DNA of 53,938 nucleotides. Source: Candolleomyces eurysporus. Lineage: Eukaryota > Basidiomycota > Agaricomycetes > Agaricales > Psathyrellaceae. The notes under the pieces were generated by a model. The model was not told the origin of the DNA and searched no databases. It saw only the letters and a list, made by a program, of their open reading frames with translations. Of this stretch, positions 11,993 to 22,527 are shown in pieces. Each line of letters opens with the position of its first letter. Position 1 is the stretch's first letter. The DNA lies in contig JANBPK010001504.1 of the NCBI GenBank assembly GCA_027579435.1, positions 1 to 53,938 on the forward strand. Reading direction: 5' to 3'. The translations under genes were made by a program, and so were the position numbers.

Positions 11993-12777
11993 CTAAAATA
12001 TGAGTTGTGCTTGTACAATGTTCTGCCTTCGACCATGGGTCGGTAGCATGGTCTGATTGAGCTCCCTCCAAGCCGTCCAAGCGTCCTCCTCCGTTTTCGT
12101 AATCACAAGGAACTTTGAATAAAGCGTATTGACGTTCGGAGGGCTGGTTTCGCGGCCATATGAGCATTAGATTACGAATGAGGACAGGCCAACTCACAGC
12201 GGGATTTTGTAAACCATGTTTTCTTCCTTGGATTTTGCGACCTCCAGCCCGTCAAGAAATTTCTCCACCATGTCAATAGATGTCTTGCCGGGGAATCCGG
12301 ACAAGACGAGAGATTTTTTAGCATTTGCTTGCCCTCCGAGGCCGGCCCATGGTCCTGTCCCGTCCAAAATACCCCGAGCGACCGCTTGCTTCCTTCCCTG
12401 GTGGCCCCGGCTCCGTTTTCCCAATGTTTCCCATTCAATTGGAGGTATAAAACGCTCTGCGTGAACGTCTATACCGATGATATTGAACTGTCGTAGCAGC
12501 AGCATAGCTTCGGTCAAATGGTTTGGTGAGGCCATTGCTACGAGCGCAGTGTCCGTCGGTCGAAACCGTTCATACAGAGGGGAGACTGGTGGCCCGGTTA
12601 GGGCATACGCTGAAATAGAGTCGAAAGAGACGCACTTTCGGTAACTCCGGGCACATTTCTCTTTTCTAAAGCTGCTTTCACGTCTGGAACGGCGGTAAAG
12701 GGAGGTAGGTGCTTGAGGAGAAGGTGTCTGGCCTCTTTGAAGCGACCTATTGCAAAACATTCAGTCAATGCCGACAT
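11993..12777 (-). CDS. Uncharacterised protein with PPR-like N-terminus
   Basis: Three exons (12777-12636, 12585-12198, 12143-11993) give 226 residues with consistent phases and 50-54-nt introns. The first ~20 residues (MSALTECFAIGRFKEARHLL) resemble a pentatricopeptide-repeat helix pair. Then come a segment with ALVAMASPNHLTEAMLLLRQF, a basic stretch with GKRSRGHQGRKQAVARG, and a C-terminal domain (KSLVLSGFPGKTSIDMVEKFL ... KFLVITKTEEDAWTAWREL) that looks like an alpha/beta RNA-binding fold. I do not recognise a named family. A mitochondrial or nuclear RNA role is only a guess. Divergent from the tri-snRNP gene; an additional upstream exon (for example a targeting peptide) is possible. Confidence 0.6.
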
Positions 12778-12962
12778 TATAGAGTCAATAAAGCGTACTA
12801 GGATGAAGAGGCGGAAAGTTCAATGGCATATGTTCATGGCCTCTGGACAAGCAAGTGATGTTCAGTGGAAGGCAGGTCACATGCTCTTACATACCCCATT
12901 CTGCTGAAATTGACTCTTTGCTCTTGACCACAACCACTCCGCTTGATAAACACGAAAACACC
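12778..12962. promoter_or_regulatory. Bidirectional intergenic region PPR-like gene / SNRNP27
   Basis: 185 bp separate the divergent start codons. No TATA box is evident. Assignment as a shared promoter rests on layout only and would shift if the minus-strand gene has an upstream exon. Confidence 0.4.
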
Positions 12963-13851
12963 ATGTCCTCTCGCGCAGATAGAAGACGAGACCGAAGTTG
13001 GGAGCGCGAAGACAGAGACCGGTCAGACAGGGACAGGGACACTCGTTACTCCCGCCGCGACCACTCCCCCCGAAGACGCAGCCGATCCAGAAGCCCCAGG
13101 AGAGGTGGAGGCGGCGGAGGACGAGACTATAGAGATAGAGACAGAGACAGGGATCGATACAAGGACTCTGATAGAGACAGACGAGGTATGTCTGCAAGCT
13201 CTCGCTTTCCAACTGAACATGTCCTCATTATGACCTTGTCCTGTAGATTACAGGAGTGACTATAGACGAGATAGGTCACCAGACAGGCGGGACGACCGCA
13301 GGAGGAGAGACGATCGCGACCGTGACCAAGGAGATAGCTATAAAGACCGCGAAAGAGAGCGGGATAGCGCTCCTCCTCCTTATACACCAGTTTCGCAGCA
13401 GCGTACAGGTGGGACATTCTCCCTATCCTTCATTAAATATGCATGACTCACGCTAGACCTATAACGTAGACACCCCCTCTGCCTCGACTCCCCAGCATGG
13501 ACCTCCAAGCACTCGTGAACCGAGCCACGGTGCTGAAGAAGAAGGCGAAGCAATGGACGCCGAGAACGAGGATGACGCTGCTATGGCGGCCATGATGGGG
13601 ATTGCAGGTTTTGGCAGTACAAAGGTACGTATCCCCCTTTACATTCCATGTTATATTTTTATTAAGAGTTCGTTGCAACAGGGTAAACATGTCGTTGGAA
13701 ATCAAGAGGGCGCCACCAACATCAAGAAAGTGCGGACCTGGCGTCAGTATATGAACAGGCGTGGAGGATTTAACAGGTCAGAATCTATCTCCAATATGCT
13801 TATTGGTTTGCTCAAATGGTTTTCCACAGACCTCTGGACAAGATCAAGTAA
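12963..13851 (+). CDS. SNRNP27: U4/U6.U5 tri-snRNP-associated 27 kDa protein (SNRNP27)
   Basis: Spliceosome component that joins the tri-snRNP and helps 5' splice-site handover. Five exons (12963-13185, 13247-13408, 13470-13624, 13682-13776, 13830-13851) give 218 residues. The N-terminal ~125 residues are an RS/RD-dipeptide domain (SRRDHSPRRRSRSRSPRR and many RDRD runs). The C-terminus holds the diagnostic family block, with GKHVVGNQEGA, VRTWRQYMNRRGGFNR and the terminal PLDKIK. The last exon has only 22 nt; its splice to GGFNR restores the invariant GGFNRPLD. Between the two ends lies an acidic, Met-rich linker (MAAMMGIAGFG). Length and layout match animal and fungal homologues. Basic-domain composition makes the upstream half low complexity, so database masking may hide it. 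Confidence 0.92.
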
Positions 13852-14328
13852 TCCTCTGCGAAATCTCCCTGGATCTTTTGCTTGGTGGTGCGCTCCCAAA
13901 AGTTCTTTGGTGTGAGTGACTTTCAACACCCATCCATACGTGCATAGTCTCGTTAGAAGAATCTCCAGAGAACGTCGACCGAACGCGGTGCTTTTTTCGG
14001 AATACCCAGCCTCTGGGTAGGTCACCCAATTTCCCGAAGTATGTCAATCCTCTTTCGACTGTAATGGATACATAGCATTAGCATGCGATCTGAATAACGT
14101 TACAAATGGTAAAAGAGGGAGAGAGAAACACTCGTAAACTACTAGTCGTAAGTAGGTAACCGGGAGGGCAGCTAACTCTCACTCAATAAGGAAGAGGGGG
14201 TGTAAAATCCAGGACCAGATCGGAACTCAAGGGAAGCCCCTGATCACCATCTGCCGATCTATAACAGCTCTGAAAGTGGCGCTTAAAGCTGGGAATGGCG
14301 AAGACGGCGAACACAAAGTGATATTTGC
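13852..14328. other. Convergent intergenic region SNRNP27 / eIF1
   Basis: 477 bp between two facing stop codons. I see no gene, RNA or repeat. It presumably carries both 3' untranslated regions and polyadenylation sites. Confidence 0.5.
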
Positions 14329-14967
14329 TTAGAAACCGTGGACCTTGATGGTCGACTTTTCCAAGCCGTTCTCCACAAGGAAGTTGGAGATCTTTGCTCG
14401 CTGGTCGCCCTGAAGCTGGATGACTTTACCCATCTTCTCGTCTTCAACCAGAGTGCCGTTGCAGGCAAATTCCTGTAAAGAGATAGCGGTTAGATTGAGA
14501 GTCTTAAGGAAACTGAGTGGAGTATCGCGAGGTGGAGGTGGCCACCGCCCCTCCCGACGGGATTTCTCCGGTGGAAGCAAAACTACTACTCACCTTCTTG
14601 AATGCCTTTAGGAGCTTCTTGGCGTCATATTCTACAGTATCGTTAGAGGTCGAATCGTACGGGAGAAGGGGGGCTAGAAGAAGCTTACGTGTGGGCAGTC
14701 CTTGGAGGGTGGTGAGCGTCTTTCGGCCGTTGCGTTGCTGAATACGAATATGGATGTATTCACTGGTTCCGACTTCTGTCGGGTTGTCCGCAAGCGATTC
14801 CCCTTCGTCTGCAAAGGGATCTACAAGGGAGATCGATGGTCAGCATTTCAGCGCCAGGGTTGGTTGCGGGTGCAACGGGCCAGGGATCTCATCGTCATCC
14901 TGGCCTTCATCGCAGACAGCAAGAGGAGTAGATACGCACCGAAAGTATTGAGATTCTGCACGCTCAT
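14329..14967 (-). CDS. SUI1: Translation initiation factor eIF1 (SUI1)
   Basis: Small 40S-binding factor that enforces AUG start-codon selection in the 43S/48S complex. Four exons (14967-14940, 14820-14689, 14631-14594, 14472-14329) encode 113 residues, the standard eIF1 length. Visible family blocks are MSVQNLNTFDPFAD, YIHIRIQQRNGRKTLTTLQG, KKLLKAFKKEFACNGT, and KVIQLQGDQRAKISNFL ending in KVHGF. All phases agree. Introns 1 and 3 are about 120 nt, longer than typical here. Divergent from FYV7. Confidence 0.97.
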
Positions 14968-15155
14968 AAAAAGAAGGATAGAAAGGGAGAAGTGAGTGGG
15001 GGTTGTGGTGGTTGGAGTTTGAGAGCGCCCTTATGAAAGATTTCGACTGGATCTGACTCCTGGGGCTAGTCGGGCTCTGATTGGGGCGGAGTTTGCCCAC
15101 AGGATGAGGTAAGCTGCCTTCATTTCGCAAGGCAATGCTTTTCGACTTCATTGCC
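14968..15155. promoter_or_regulatory. Bidirectional intergenic region SUI1 / FYV7
   Basis: 188 bp between divergent start codons of a translation factor and a ribosome-biogenesis gene. Co-regulation would make sense because both serve protein-synthesis capacity, but this is inference; no specific motif was identified. Confidence 0.5.
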
Positions 15156-15919
15156 ATGGCTGAACAGCAATCTAGGAAGAGAAAACAGCCACCAACATTT
15201 CAGCATTATCCTGCACCGCAAGGTGATTTGACATCACTGATACTCTGACGTTGGCTGATTACTGGACAGCCAAGAAACTCAAAAGGGCATGGATAGAAAA
15301 GACTAAGATTAGAAGCAAGTGGAAGGCAGAGAAGAAAAAGCTGCAGGCAGATGGCGTCCTTCCAGTTGCCAAGAAACCTTGGGAAATACAAGAGGAAGAA
15401 GAACCCGAACCTAAAAGATCGGACGACGAGCGCAGCAGCCATTCCGAATCGGAATCTGAGCCGCACTCTGAAGGACGACCTCTTCCTCCCCACCTTCGTC
15501 GCTCAACTTCTCCAAAACCTCAAACAGAAAGGCCTCGAAAGCCTTCTTTAAAAAGAACAAAGGAAGAAATCAGAGCTCCTAAAGAGCAGTCTAGATGGGT
15601 CGACAAAGGCAAGGCCAAAGCTAATCCTCAACAAGAACAAGACGTCGACGAGCCAGAAAGCCAACAAACACCCTCCCTACGCGATCTCAAACGGGAAGCA
15701 TACTCCAAATCCCATTTCCATTCATTCAGATCCGATCCTCTACATAAGCACGCCTCCCGTAAAGGCCAACCCCTCGGCCAGAGAGGCAGGGGTGGAGGAA
15801 GAGGTAATAGGCCAGGCAGAGGAGGAGCAGTAGGACGGGGCCAGCCCAACATGAAATTGAGAATGAACTACATGTTGGAAAAAATCAAAAGGGATTTTAC
15901 TTCAGATCCTTCGCAGTAG
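15156..15919 (+). CDS. FYV7: rRNA-processing protein Fyv7 family
   Basis: Nucleolar factor for 35S pre-rRNA processing and small-subunit maturation. Two exons (15156-15222, 15270-15919) give 238 residues. The protein is very basic. The N-terminus has AKKLKRAWIEKTKIRSKWK, the middle is a Ser/Glu/Pro-rich linker (HSESESEPHSEGR), and the C-terminus carries a GRGGGRGNRPGRGG patch and the family-typical QPNMKLRMNYMLEKIKRDF. The 47-nt intron is supported by phase. Yeast Fyv7 is shorter (about 150 residues); the extra length lies in the linker. The start is the first ATG and places the charged N-terminus in frame. Confidence 0.82.
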
Positions 15920-16012
15920 TTGTTTATGTTGTGGTATACCCTGTGATAATACCGGCTCAATGTTTGAGGATCATTCTTCACATTGTCGAATGCACGCACC
16001 TACTTTGAGAGT

Positions 16013-17022
16013 TCATTTTGACCTTCTAAAGATATTCTTCCTGTTGTATGTAACGTACAATGCCACCAGTACCGTTACAACAACCCACACCGTATCTCCA
16101 ACGTCTAGTCGAACGTTGTTCTCCCCGTCCTGGACCGGCTCAGGTGTATCACCGTCTGGCTGTGCGCCAAAAATTCTGGGTCTCATTCCTACACAAGCAA
16201 GGAAACCTGTCAGCATACAGGAATACGAACGGAAAACGAAAGAAGCACGAATGAGTTATTTTGTGAACCGTACCTATCAAACTCTGAACCTGCTTCGCCA
16301 CCCACTGCCTCTGCTTCTCCGTCTTCCTCATCGCCCAAGCATACAGCCACAGACACACCCGATTCACCAGTCTATCCAAAGCCCTCACCGTCTTCCCAGG
16401 TATATTCCTCGCTCTATACAGCCCATATGCAACGAGTAGCGCAAGCGCTGGGTGGGTTCTGCAAAACTGTGCCAACGCCACTGCGGTGCGTCGCAGTACC
16501 TTGATTTGCGGGTTCACAGGTTTCGGTGCCGGAGCTTCAGCTACAGTAGTTATCGGGATAATGAATATCTGCGACGGAGCTGGGACGACAGCTGGGACGG
16601 CAGCAGCAGACGCCGACCCCTTTGCGGGTGGAGGGGTTTGTATGAACTTCAAGATGGGTACAGCAGCTCCAGCCGGAGGAAAGACTTTGGCTATCCCCTG
16701 GATGACGGGCACAGGGACTTTGTCTGCATGGGGAGCTGGAATCATTCAATAGCGAACATACATCCGGGAAAGAATGATAAGTTTTGAAGCTGTGTGAGGA
16801 GTGGTAGAGCTACGCACCCAACTGTTTCTTAACAGTAGTTATCCACTCGAGGACTGAAGGCACTCCTCCCTTCACGATAGCAGCGGCAGATTCATCAATC
16901 CTCGGGACCGGAAGCTCAAGTTTGCTAGCCGCGACGCCCACTTCCTTTGGACCATTGGTTGCGATGTCTTTCACAATGGCAGACAATGCACGTTCCAAAG
17001 CTTTCGGGTCGTTGTTGGTCAT
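16013..17022 (-). CDS. Uncharacterised membrane protein with Pro/Ala-rich linker
   Basis: Three exons (17022-16818, 16735-16274, 16188-16013) give 280 residues with coherent phases. The N-terminal ~70 residues (MTNNDPKALERALSAIVKDI) are soluble and probably helical. A Pro/Ala/Val-rich linker follows (TPPPAKGSASAAAVPAVVPAP). A middle segment has a moderate hydrophobic stretch (HPALALLVAYGLYRA) and a Trp/Arg-rich region with MRKTEKQRQWVAKQ. The C-terminus has a clear membrane span (VGDTVWVVVTVLVALYVTYN) and a basic tail, KNIFRRSK. I do not recognise the family. The basic end could be an ER-retention-like or cytosolic anchor, which is speculation. Same strand as and downstream of MSC7. Confidence 0.65.
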
Positions 17023-17321
17023 CGAACACTGATATGAGTGTGAGTGTGAATAGAAGTGTCCGTTTTCAAGTGACAGTGTTCTCGATCATGCGGAAGCAAT
17101 CAACAGGGATGAATACCCTGGCGCTCCCACCAAGCATACAAATTAAGCAAAACGTAAGTTGACATGGTCAAGTACTTAGCGAAATAGCCGTAAATCATCA
17201 CAGTCATAGCGAGTAGGTAGATGCATGAAATAGATAGGTAGGTCAGTAGGAAATCAGCGGTAGGTATCCGTGTCTATCATNAAAAAATCGACCACAAGGG
17301 TATGCATGTCCTCGCACGACA

Positions 17322-19766
17322 TTACTTGTTCGCGAGCTTGATCACATTGTAAAGACCAGCGAATCTTGACCTCCATCCGAAGCCATACAAGAAATGGACC
17401 AAGTTGGCGGAGAATTCCCTGCAGAAGATTTTAAATTGAGGGTTCGGTACGAGGAGACTCGACGACTTACCAGCTGTTATGCAGTGAGCGCACAGGATAA
17501 TCGAGGACCTTCGGAATGGAGGTGCTAATCCAGAAGCGATCCCTAATCACTGCCTTGGGATTTGTGAGCGAGCGCAAGCCTTCAGGTCCACCTGTTACGA
17601 CAGTGTTAGAGAACAGCACATTCAGGTTGAATGCGAAAGAAGGAACATACCGAATCGTCCATAACCACTGCCCTTGGCTCCTCCGAAAGGTAGATCTTGG
17701 CTGTAAAACAAGTTAGACGCCTATCAGACGAACTTCTGTGTGTACACTCACTTGATCTATAGGCAATACGTCAGTATAAAAATTCAGAGGTATATATGGT
17801 GGAAAGACGCACGTAGAAGACACCGAAATCATTGATAGAAACCATGCCGCATTCCAAGTTCTTGGCAACCTTCATGCAAAGATCCCTGTCAGGTCCCCAA
17901 ACACTAGCACCAAGACCGTATTTCGTGCTGTTAGCAATCCTGACTGCATCTTCGATCTTGTCGTATGGAATCAAAAGCGCAATCGGGGCGAACACTACAA
18001 ATCACGCATTAGCTCTATTTTCAAACCAGTAGAAATAATCAACACATACCTTCTTGCTTAGCGATCTCCATCTCCGGATCCACGTTCCCAACGACGGTGG
18101 GTGCAAAGTAATACCCGTTCTCCAGATAGACATGATTATACTGCTTTGCACCACCAACAATCTGAGCACCGGCTTCCTCGGCGTCGAAAATGACTTTCTC
18201 CAAGCCTCGGAATCGGTCTGGATTGATCATAGCACCTCCGTCGACAGTAGAGATGTAACCCTCAGGAGAACGAGCCAAAACAGAGCCAACACGCATCTTG
18301 GTAACCTTATCCTCGAAGTAATCGAAGAGGTCGTCATACAACGATGCGTGGACAAGAATTCGTTCAATACCGATGCAGTTTTGACCCATGTTTTGACTAT
18401 ACGGGAGGTCAGTTAAGAGTAGTAAAGCGTCAAGAGGGAATAAGGCTTACTAGACACCACGCAAGAGGAGGGGCGCGCATTTCTTGATATCGGCCTTGGG
18501 CAAAATGATAGCTGGGTCCTTTCCACCGAGTTCCAGAGTAACAGGAGTCAGATGCTTGGTAGCGGCCATCGCAACCTATCCAAGGGTCAGCTAAAGGAAA
18601 AACCGAAATGAATTATAGTACGTACCTTACGGCCAACCGTGTCAGATCCAATGAAAGTAATGTGCTTGATAGTTGGTGATTGGATGAGAGCATTCGCTTG
18701 CTCAGGGTAGCAGCAAACGAGTTGAACCAGTTCAGGGTCATGACCGCAAACACGCAAGCATTCCTGGATGGCCTCAACGAACCAGCTGGTGGACCAAACG
18801 ACGTTTTCGGAGCACTTGAGAATAACACCATTGCCAGCGAAGATAGAAGCAATAATGGGAGACCAGGCGTTATGCAAAGCTGTACAATAATTTTCAGTAC
18901 AAAGAAGGAAAATTGCCAACGAAGAGAGGGTACATACGATAATTCCATGACACGATTCCAGCAACGACGCCAAGTGGCTCATAGTGCACCTCGGACTTCT
19001 TGTAAAACATCATCAAGTTGGAACCTCGCTTCTCGGGTTGCAAAGCGCTTTCTCCACTGTTGATGAGCCATTCGAGCTTCGAGCAAGTCGTCAAAATTTC
19101 TCCCAAGGCAGCATCGATCACTGAAAAAGCGCAGGCGCGCGGCAAGGTTAGGTTAGGAAATCGAACGACTGAGAAGAAAAATCACTTACAGGTCTTTCCG
19201 GTGTCTCTGCATGCGACACGAGCACACAATTCCTGGTTGTCCACAAGCCACTTGAGCAAGCTCCTCATAACGCGTCGACGTTGTGTAAAGTTGGTCGTCT
19301 TCCAGTATCTCTGCGCCTGCGCTGCTTGATGAATCTTGGTCTCAATGAGCTCTTCGTCATCAGCCAAGACAGTCTGCAGGTGAAGTCCAGTTGCAGGGTC
19401 GAAAGAGGTGATGTATCTTCGTCCAGGGAGGGCTACAGGTGGCATAATATCGGGGTTCGTCAAATGGGATTCAATGGAAGCGTCGGGGATGGGTAAACTC
19501 TCCCATCCTGGGTCAGCGGCCTGTTTTCGAATATGTTAAGCTCTGGACAGCACATAAGAAAAATGACATACAGCAGGAGGAGTAACTTCGAATGGCAATG
19601 GAGAATTGTGTGCCTTTTGGTATCTGTCATAAACCAGCCAAATTCCGAGCGCCAGGAAGAGGGTGAGGGGGTATTTTGGGTCGAGGCCAGCGGACACTTC
19701 GTCTGGATCCCTACTCATACTCGTGATGAAGTAGGGATGGTTCATAAAGTCAATGAGTCGGTCCAT
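17322..19766 (-). CDS. MSC7: Membrane-anchored aldehyde dehydrogenase, Msc7/ALDH22-like
   Basis: NAD(P)-dependent aldehyde oxidation by an ALDH with an N-terminal membrane anchor ([18 protein letters not shown]). Eleven exons: 19766-19572, 19520-19190, 19120-18938, 18879-18626, 18575-18451, 18396-18050, 17994-17813, 17756-17752 (5 nt), 17700-17651, 17591-17471 and 17418-17322, total 1890 nt, 629 residues. The catalytic Glu lies in [12 protein letters not shown] and the catalytic Cys in [10 protein letters not shown], as in yeast Msc7. The cofactor region is [12 protein letters not shown], and [14 protein letters not shown] is the conserved C-terminal motif. Length and C-terminal extension ([16 protein letters not shown]) match Msc7 and not cytosolic ALDHs. 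The 5-nt exon is demanded by the frame. The physiological substrate is unknown. Confidence 0.93.
17752..17756 (-). other. MSC7: 5-nt micro-exon (ATCAA) of MSC7
   Basis: Direct joining of the preceding exon (ends phase 0 at 17813) to the next (17700) would put the conserved QDLPFGG segment out of frame. Inserting ATCAA, which is flanked by an AG acceptor (CCTATAG) and a GTGAGT donor, restores the frame and gives VFYINQDLPFGG. The flanking introns are about 56 and 51 nt. Confidence 0.8.
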
Positions 19767-20169
19767 GGTTCGTAGAGGCGGGCGTCCGCCGACGCGTCGT
19801 TGTAGATGTAGAGCAAGTCAAAAGCCAACCAACACAATTTCGGACACGCGACTTCATCAACGAAACGTCATGTGATCATGCAACTCTTCATCATAGCAAA
19901 CACGCTGGCCGAGGCAGCGCAACTATGTTCGTAGTCTGGGTATATAATGCAGAAACGAGTGTGCAGCGAATACATATATGTAATGAAGGGATAACGCCAG
20001 CCGGGACCATGTGTCACGGAGCAAAACGAAAGACAGTACTATCGAGTTCTATGGTAGCTAATATGTAAGTCAACTTGAGCGTCCAAAATTATTCGTCTGC
20101 CCCCGAAGCAAACGACACAAAAACGAAAGAATTAGATACGAAAGAACGAGCAATGTGACCTGCCAATAA
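19767..20169. other. Intergenic region upstream of MSC7, with a possible TATA box
   Basis: About 400 bp between the MSC7 start and the SMI1 stop, both on the minus strand. A TATATAAT-like stretch lies near 19940, about 175 bp before the MSC7 start codon; it is nearly palindromic and could serve as a TATA element. Nothing else was recognised. Confidence 0.35.
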
Positions 20170-22387
20170 TTACTGAGCCAATGCAGAAGAAACGCTTTTT
20201 GTACTTGCTGAAGAATCCTTTCTGCTCTTCAGTGCCAATTTCTTCAGACTCACGATACTGCTCTTGTTCTTTTTATGCTTGGCCTTCGTTTCTGGTTCAG
20301 GGGTGACAGTTCCAGAGGGAGAAACGGTGTCCGAGTCCTTGGCAGGTTCAGTCTCTGAAACGGATGCGACTGATGCTTCGGGCTCAGCGGTGATTTCATC
20401 TGTTGCAACACCAACGATTCCGCCTCCACCCACTAACCGGATGCCGGCACTTGGGGAGTCATCCTCCGACGGTTCGTTGAGATCGTCAATAGATTTCGAA
20501 TCAGGGGCGGAAATGCCGTTAGCAAGGCTCTGGTCTCCTCCGGAAGTCGAAGTCGGTAATGGGGGAGACGAGGGTTGCATTAGTGCAGTCTCAGCGTTCG
20601 AGGTAGAACCATCCAAAAGGTCTGCAACGGCAGGCGTTGATGATGAGGTAGGTGAAAATGGTGTAGACGTGGTTTGTGCAAGGGCGGAGCGTTCCAATGA
20701 TGGTGGAGGTGGGGAAATGGCATCTGAGGTTTCCCGCCGAAGTGGGGCGTAGGTATTTGGTGATTCCCTGGTCTTTGGTGAAACGAGGGCAGAATCTTCG
20801 CTAAACTCTCGCATAGCATGACTACGGCCTGCTTCAAGATCGTCATCCTGGACAGAGTGAATGGATTCGGGAGGTGACGCTATATCGTTTTCGGTTGGGA
20901 GATCTACTGGACGTGGGGCGGGCGGTTTCGAGATGGATATGGTTGGAATTGTTTGCACATTACTAGCCTGCGAAGGTCGAGATGTGTGTGATGAAGAAGC
21001 TTTGGGTGGTGGCACAATCGGTTCGTTCTCGGCCAAAACAGGGATGGGAACTTCGGCTCCAGAGTCTTGAGTGAGATCAACGACACCGAGGCCAATAGAA
21101 TCTGAAGCCTGCAAGACATCAAATCAGCATGTGGACATTAGTGTGTGAGATAGCTGCCTACCTTGTGCGAAGTTGAGGCCTCCTCAGCTTGAACTCCATA
21201 GTCAGGTAACAAGCCAGCCTCGTGCCATTTCCTTAGGCTTCGGTCGCCCCAGGCCTCCAACACATTCCAACCTCTGTATTCCCCACTAAGCTTCAGGCCC
21301 CCGGCTGCCCCAGAATCTCCACCAGCATCGCCAGCACCTTTACCACTGCCATCATGGAAATAGCTTTCATAACCAATCCCGTCTTCGCTGCCTTCACTAT
21401 AGTCGTTATCACCGATCTCGAAGCCTTCTCCGCCCTCCAATTCGTCGGCGAATGCGGCCAACCACCTTGCCCAGCCTGCAGGTCCGTCTCCATTCCACAA
21501 GACTACCTTGGTGTCAAAGTCTCGTCCGAACACGATGACCTGGCCCGCTGAGCCCTGTTCCCCAGGGTTCAGATCAATCCCAAGATAGTTGCCCGCCTTG
21601 TCAGCGATAAGCGGGATCCATCCCCTGTTCGAATACACTTTTCTAATGTAATCGGGAGGAATAGACTGCATGATTTCTTGCAGGTCAGGGTTAGCACCAG
21701 TTGCGGGATCTCGATCGACCTCTCTCCAGAAACGCCATTCCTCGAGGACGTCTTCCAAAGGGAGAAATGTCAACCCAAAGAAGAGGCCCTCTGCACACCC
21801 AGCGGCAGATTCGGCCTCCTGGCCATCGACACAAAGATAGGAATCCCGGACTGCAGGCGGAAGGGGGAATCCAAACTGCAGTTCGATCTCTGCCAGGTCT
21901 TGAGGGAGAATTCCATAATTAAGAGTGTCGCCGAGCTCAGGATATTCGCGGTTCAACCAGGTGCTAATGCGATTCCATGTCGTGGATAGTGATGGGTAGT
22001 TGGGCTGGGGGGATAGTGGGGTGTGCAGGCCGTTCATGTGTGTTGGAAGAAGCGACGCTGACGCCTGTCGCGACGAATGCCCACTGTGCAGAAAAGAGGG
22101 GCTCGTGGTTAGTGCGATACTCCACCAGCCTACATCAATGAAGCTTACGGGGACGGTATATAGCCATAGGCCCCTGTCCCCTGGGGTGGATAGGTGTAAG
22201 ACGGACTTGTGGCCCTCTCTGGATCTGGGGTCTGGAGGGCGTCGGGGTTGAAGGTGTCGGGGTGGTGAGCACCGAACACGGGTGACGACGTTGGGAGAGA
22301 AAAGGCGGCGTGGGTGGAGGAAAGCTCCTGACGACGACGAGCACGCTGGGAGTTGTCAAAGGAGAAGAGGTCGGAAAACCAGCCCAT
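20170..22387 (-). CDS. KNR4: Smi1/Knr4 cell-wall assembly regulator
   Basis: Smi1/Knr4 scaffolds link the cell-wall-integrity MAP kinase and calcineurin pathways and control beta-1,3-glucan synthesis. Three exons (22387-22149, 22083-21162, 21108-20170) give 699 residues. The N-terminus is MGWFSDLFSFDN followed by a Ser/Pro-rich region. The SMI1/KNR4 domain holds STTWNRISTWLNREYPELGD, PQDLAEIELQFGFPLP, RDSYLCVDGQ and GWIPLIADKAGNYLGIDLNP. After a Gly/Asp-rich loop and an RGWNVLEAWGDRSLRKWHE block, the last ~310 residues are Ser/Pro/Glu-rich and probably disordered, ending in a Lys/Ser-rich tail. This disordered C-terminus is also a feature of yeast Knr4. Divergent from the OYE gene. Confidence 0.93.
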
Positions 22388-22527
22388 TGAGAGTCGAGAT
22401 AGACGGCGCGGACGAGGGCAATTTGCAACGGGCTCAAGCCTCAGCCAAGTGTCGTCGCTGCTGGATGATGAACGTCTTGCAAATTAGGTAAGCGGCTTCG
22501 CGACTTCCTTCTGCTCCTCCAAGTCTG
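22388..22527. promoter_or_regulatory. Bidirectional intergenic region KNR4 / OYE
   Basis: Only 140 bp separate the divergent start codons, the tightest pair in the window. No TATA box seen. Shared promoter inferred from layout. Confidence 0.45.

Noticed and set aside
12586..12635. 26-nt intron (12610-12635) in the PPR-like gene
   Set aside because: Using the first AG gives an implausibly short intron; the next AG yields a 50-nt intron, keeps the frame and makes the total length a multiple of three.
14689..14690. eIF1 exon ending two bases earlier, giving a Glu before YDAKK
   Set aside because: The GT of the donor is at 14688-14687, so the codon across the junction reads Gln; the earlier break has no GT.
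20264..20752. Plus-strand open frame of 162 codons
   Set aside because: Lies wholly opposite the Ser/Pro-rich C-terminal exon of KNR4; it is a shadow of biased composition.
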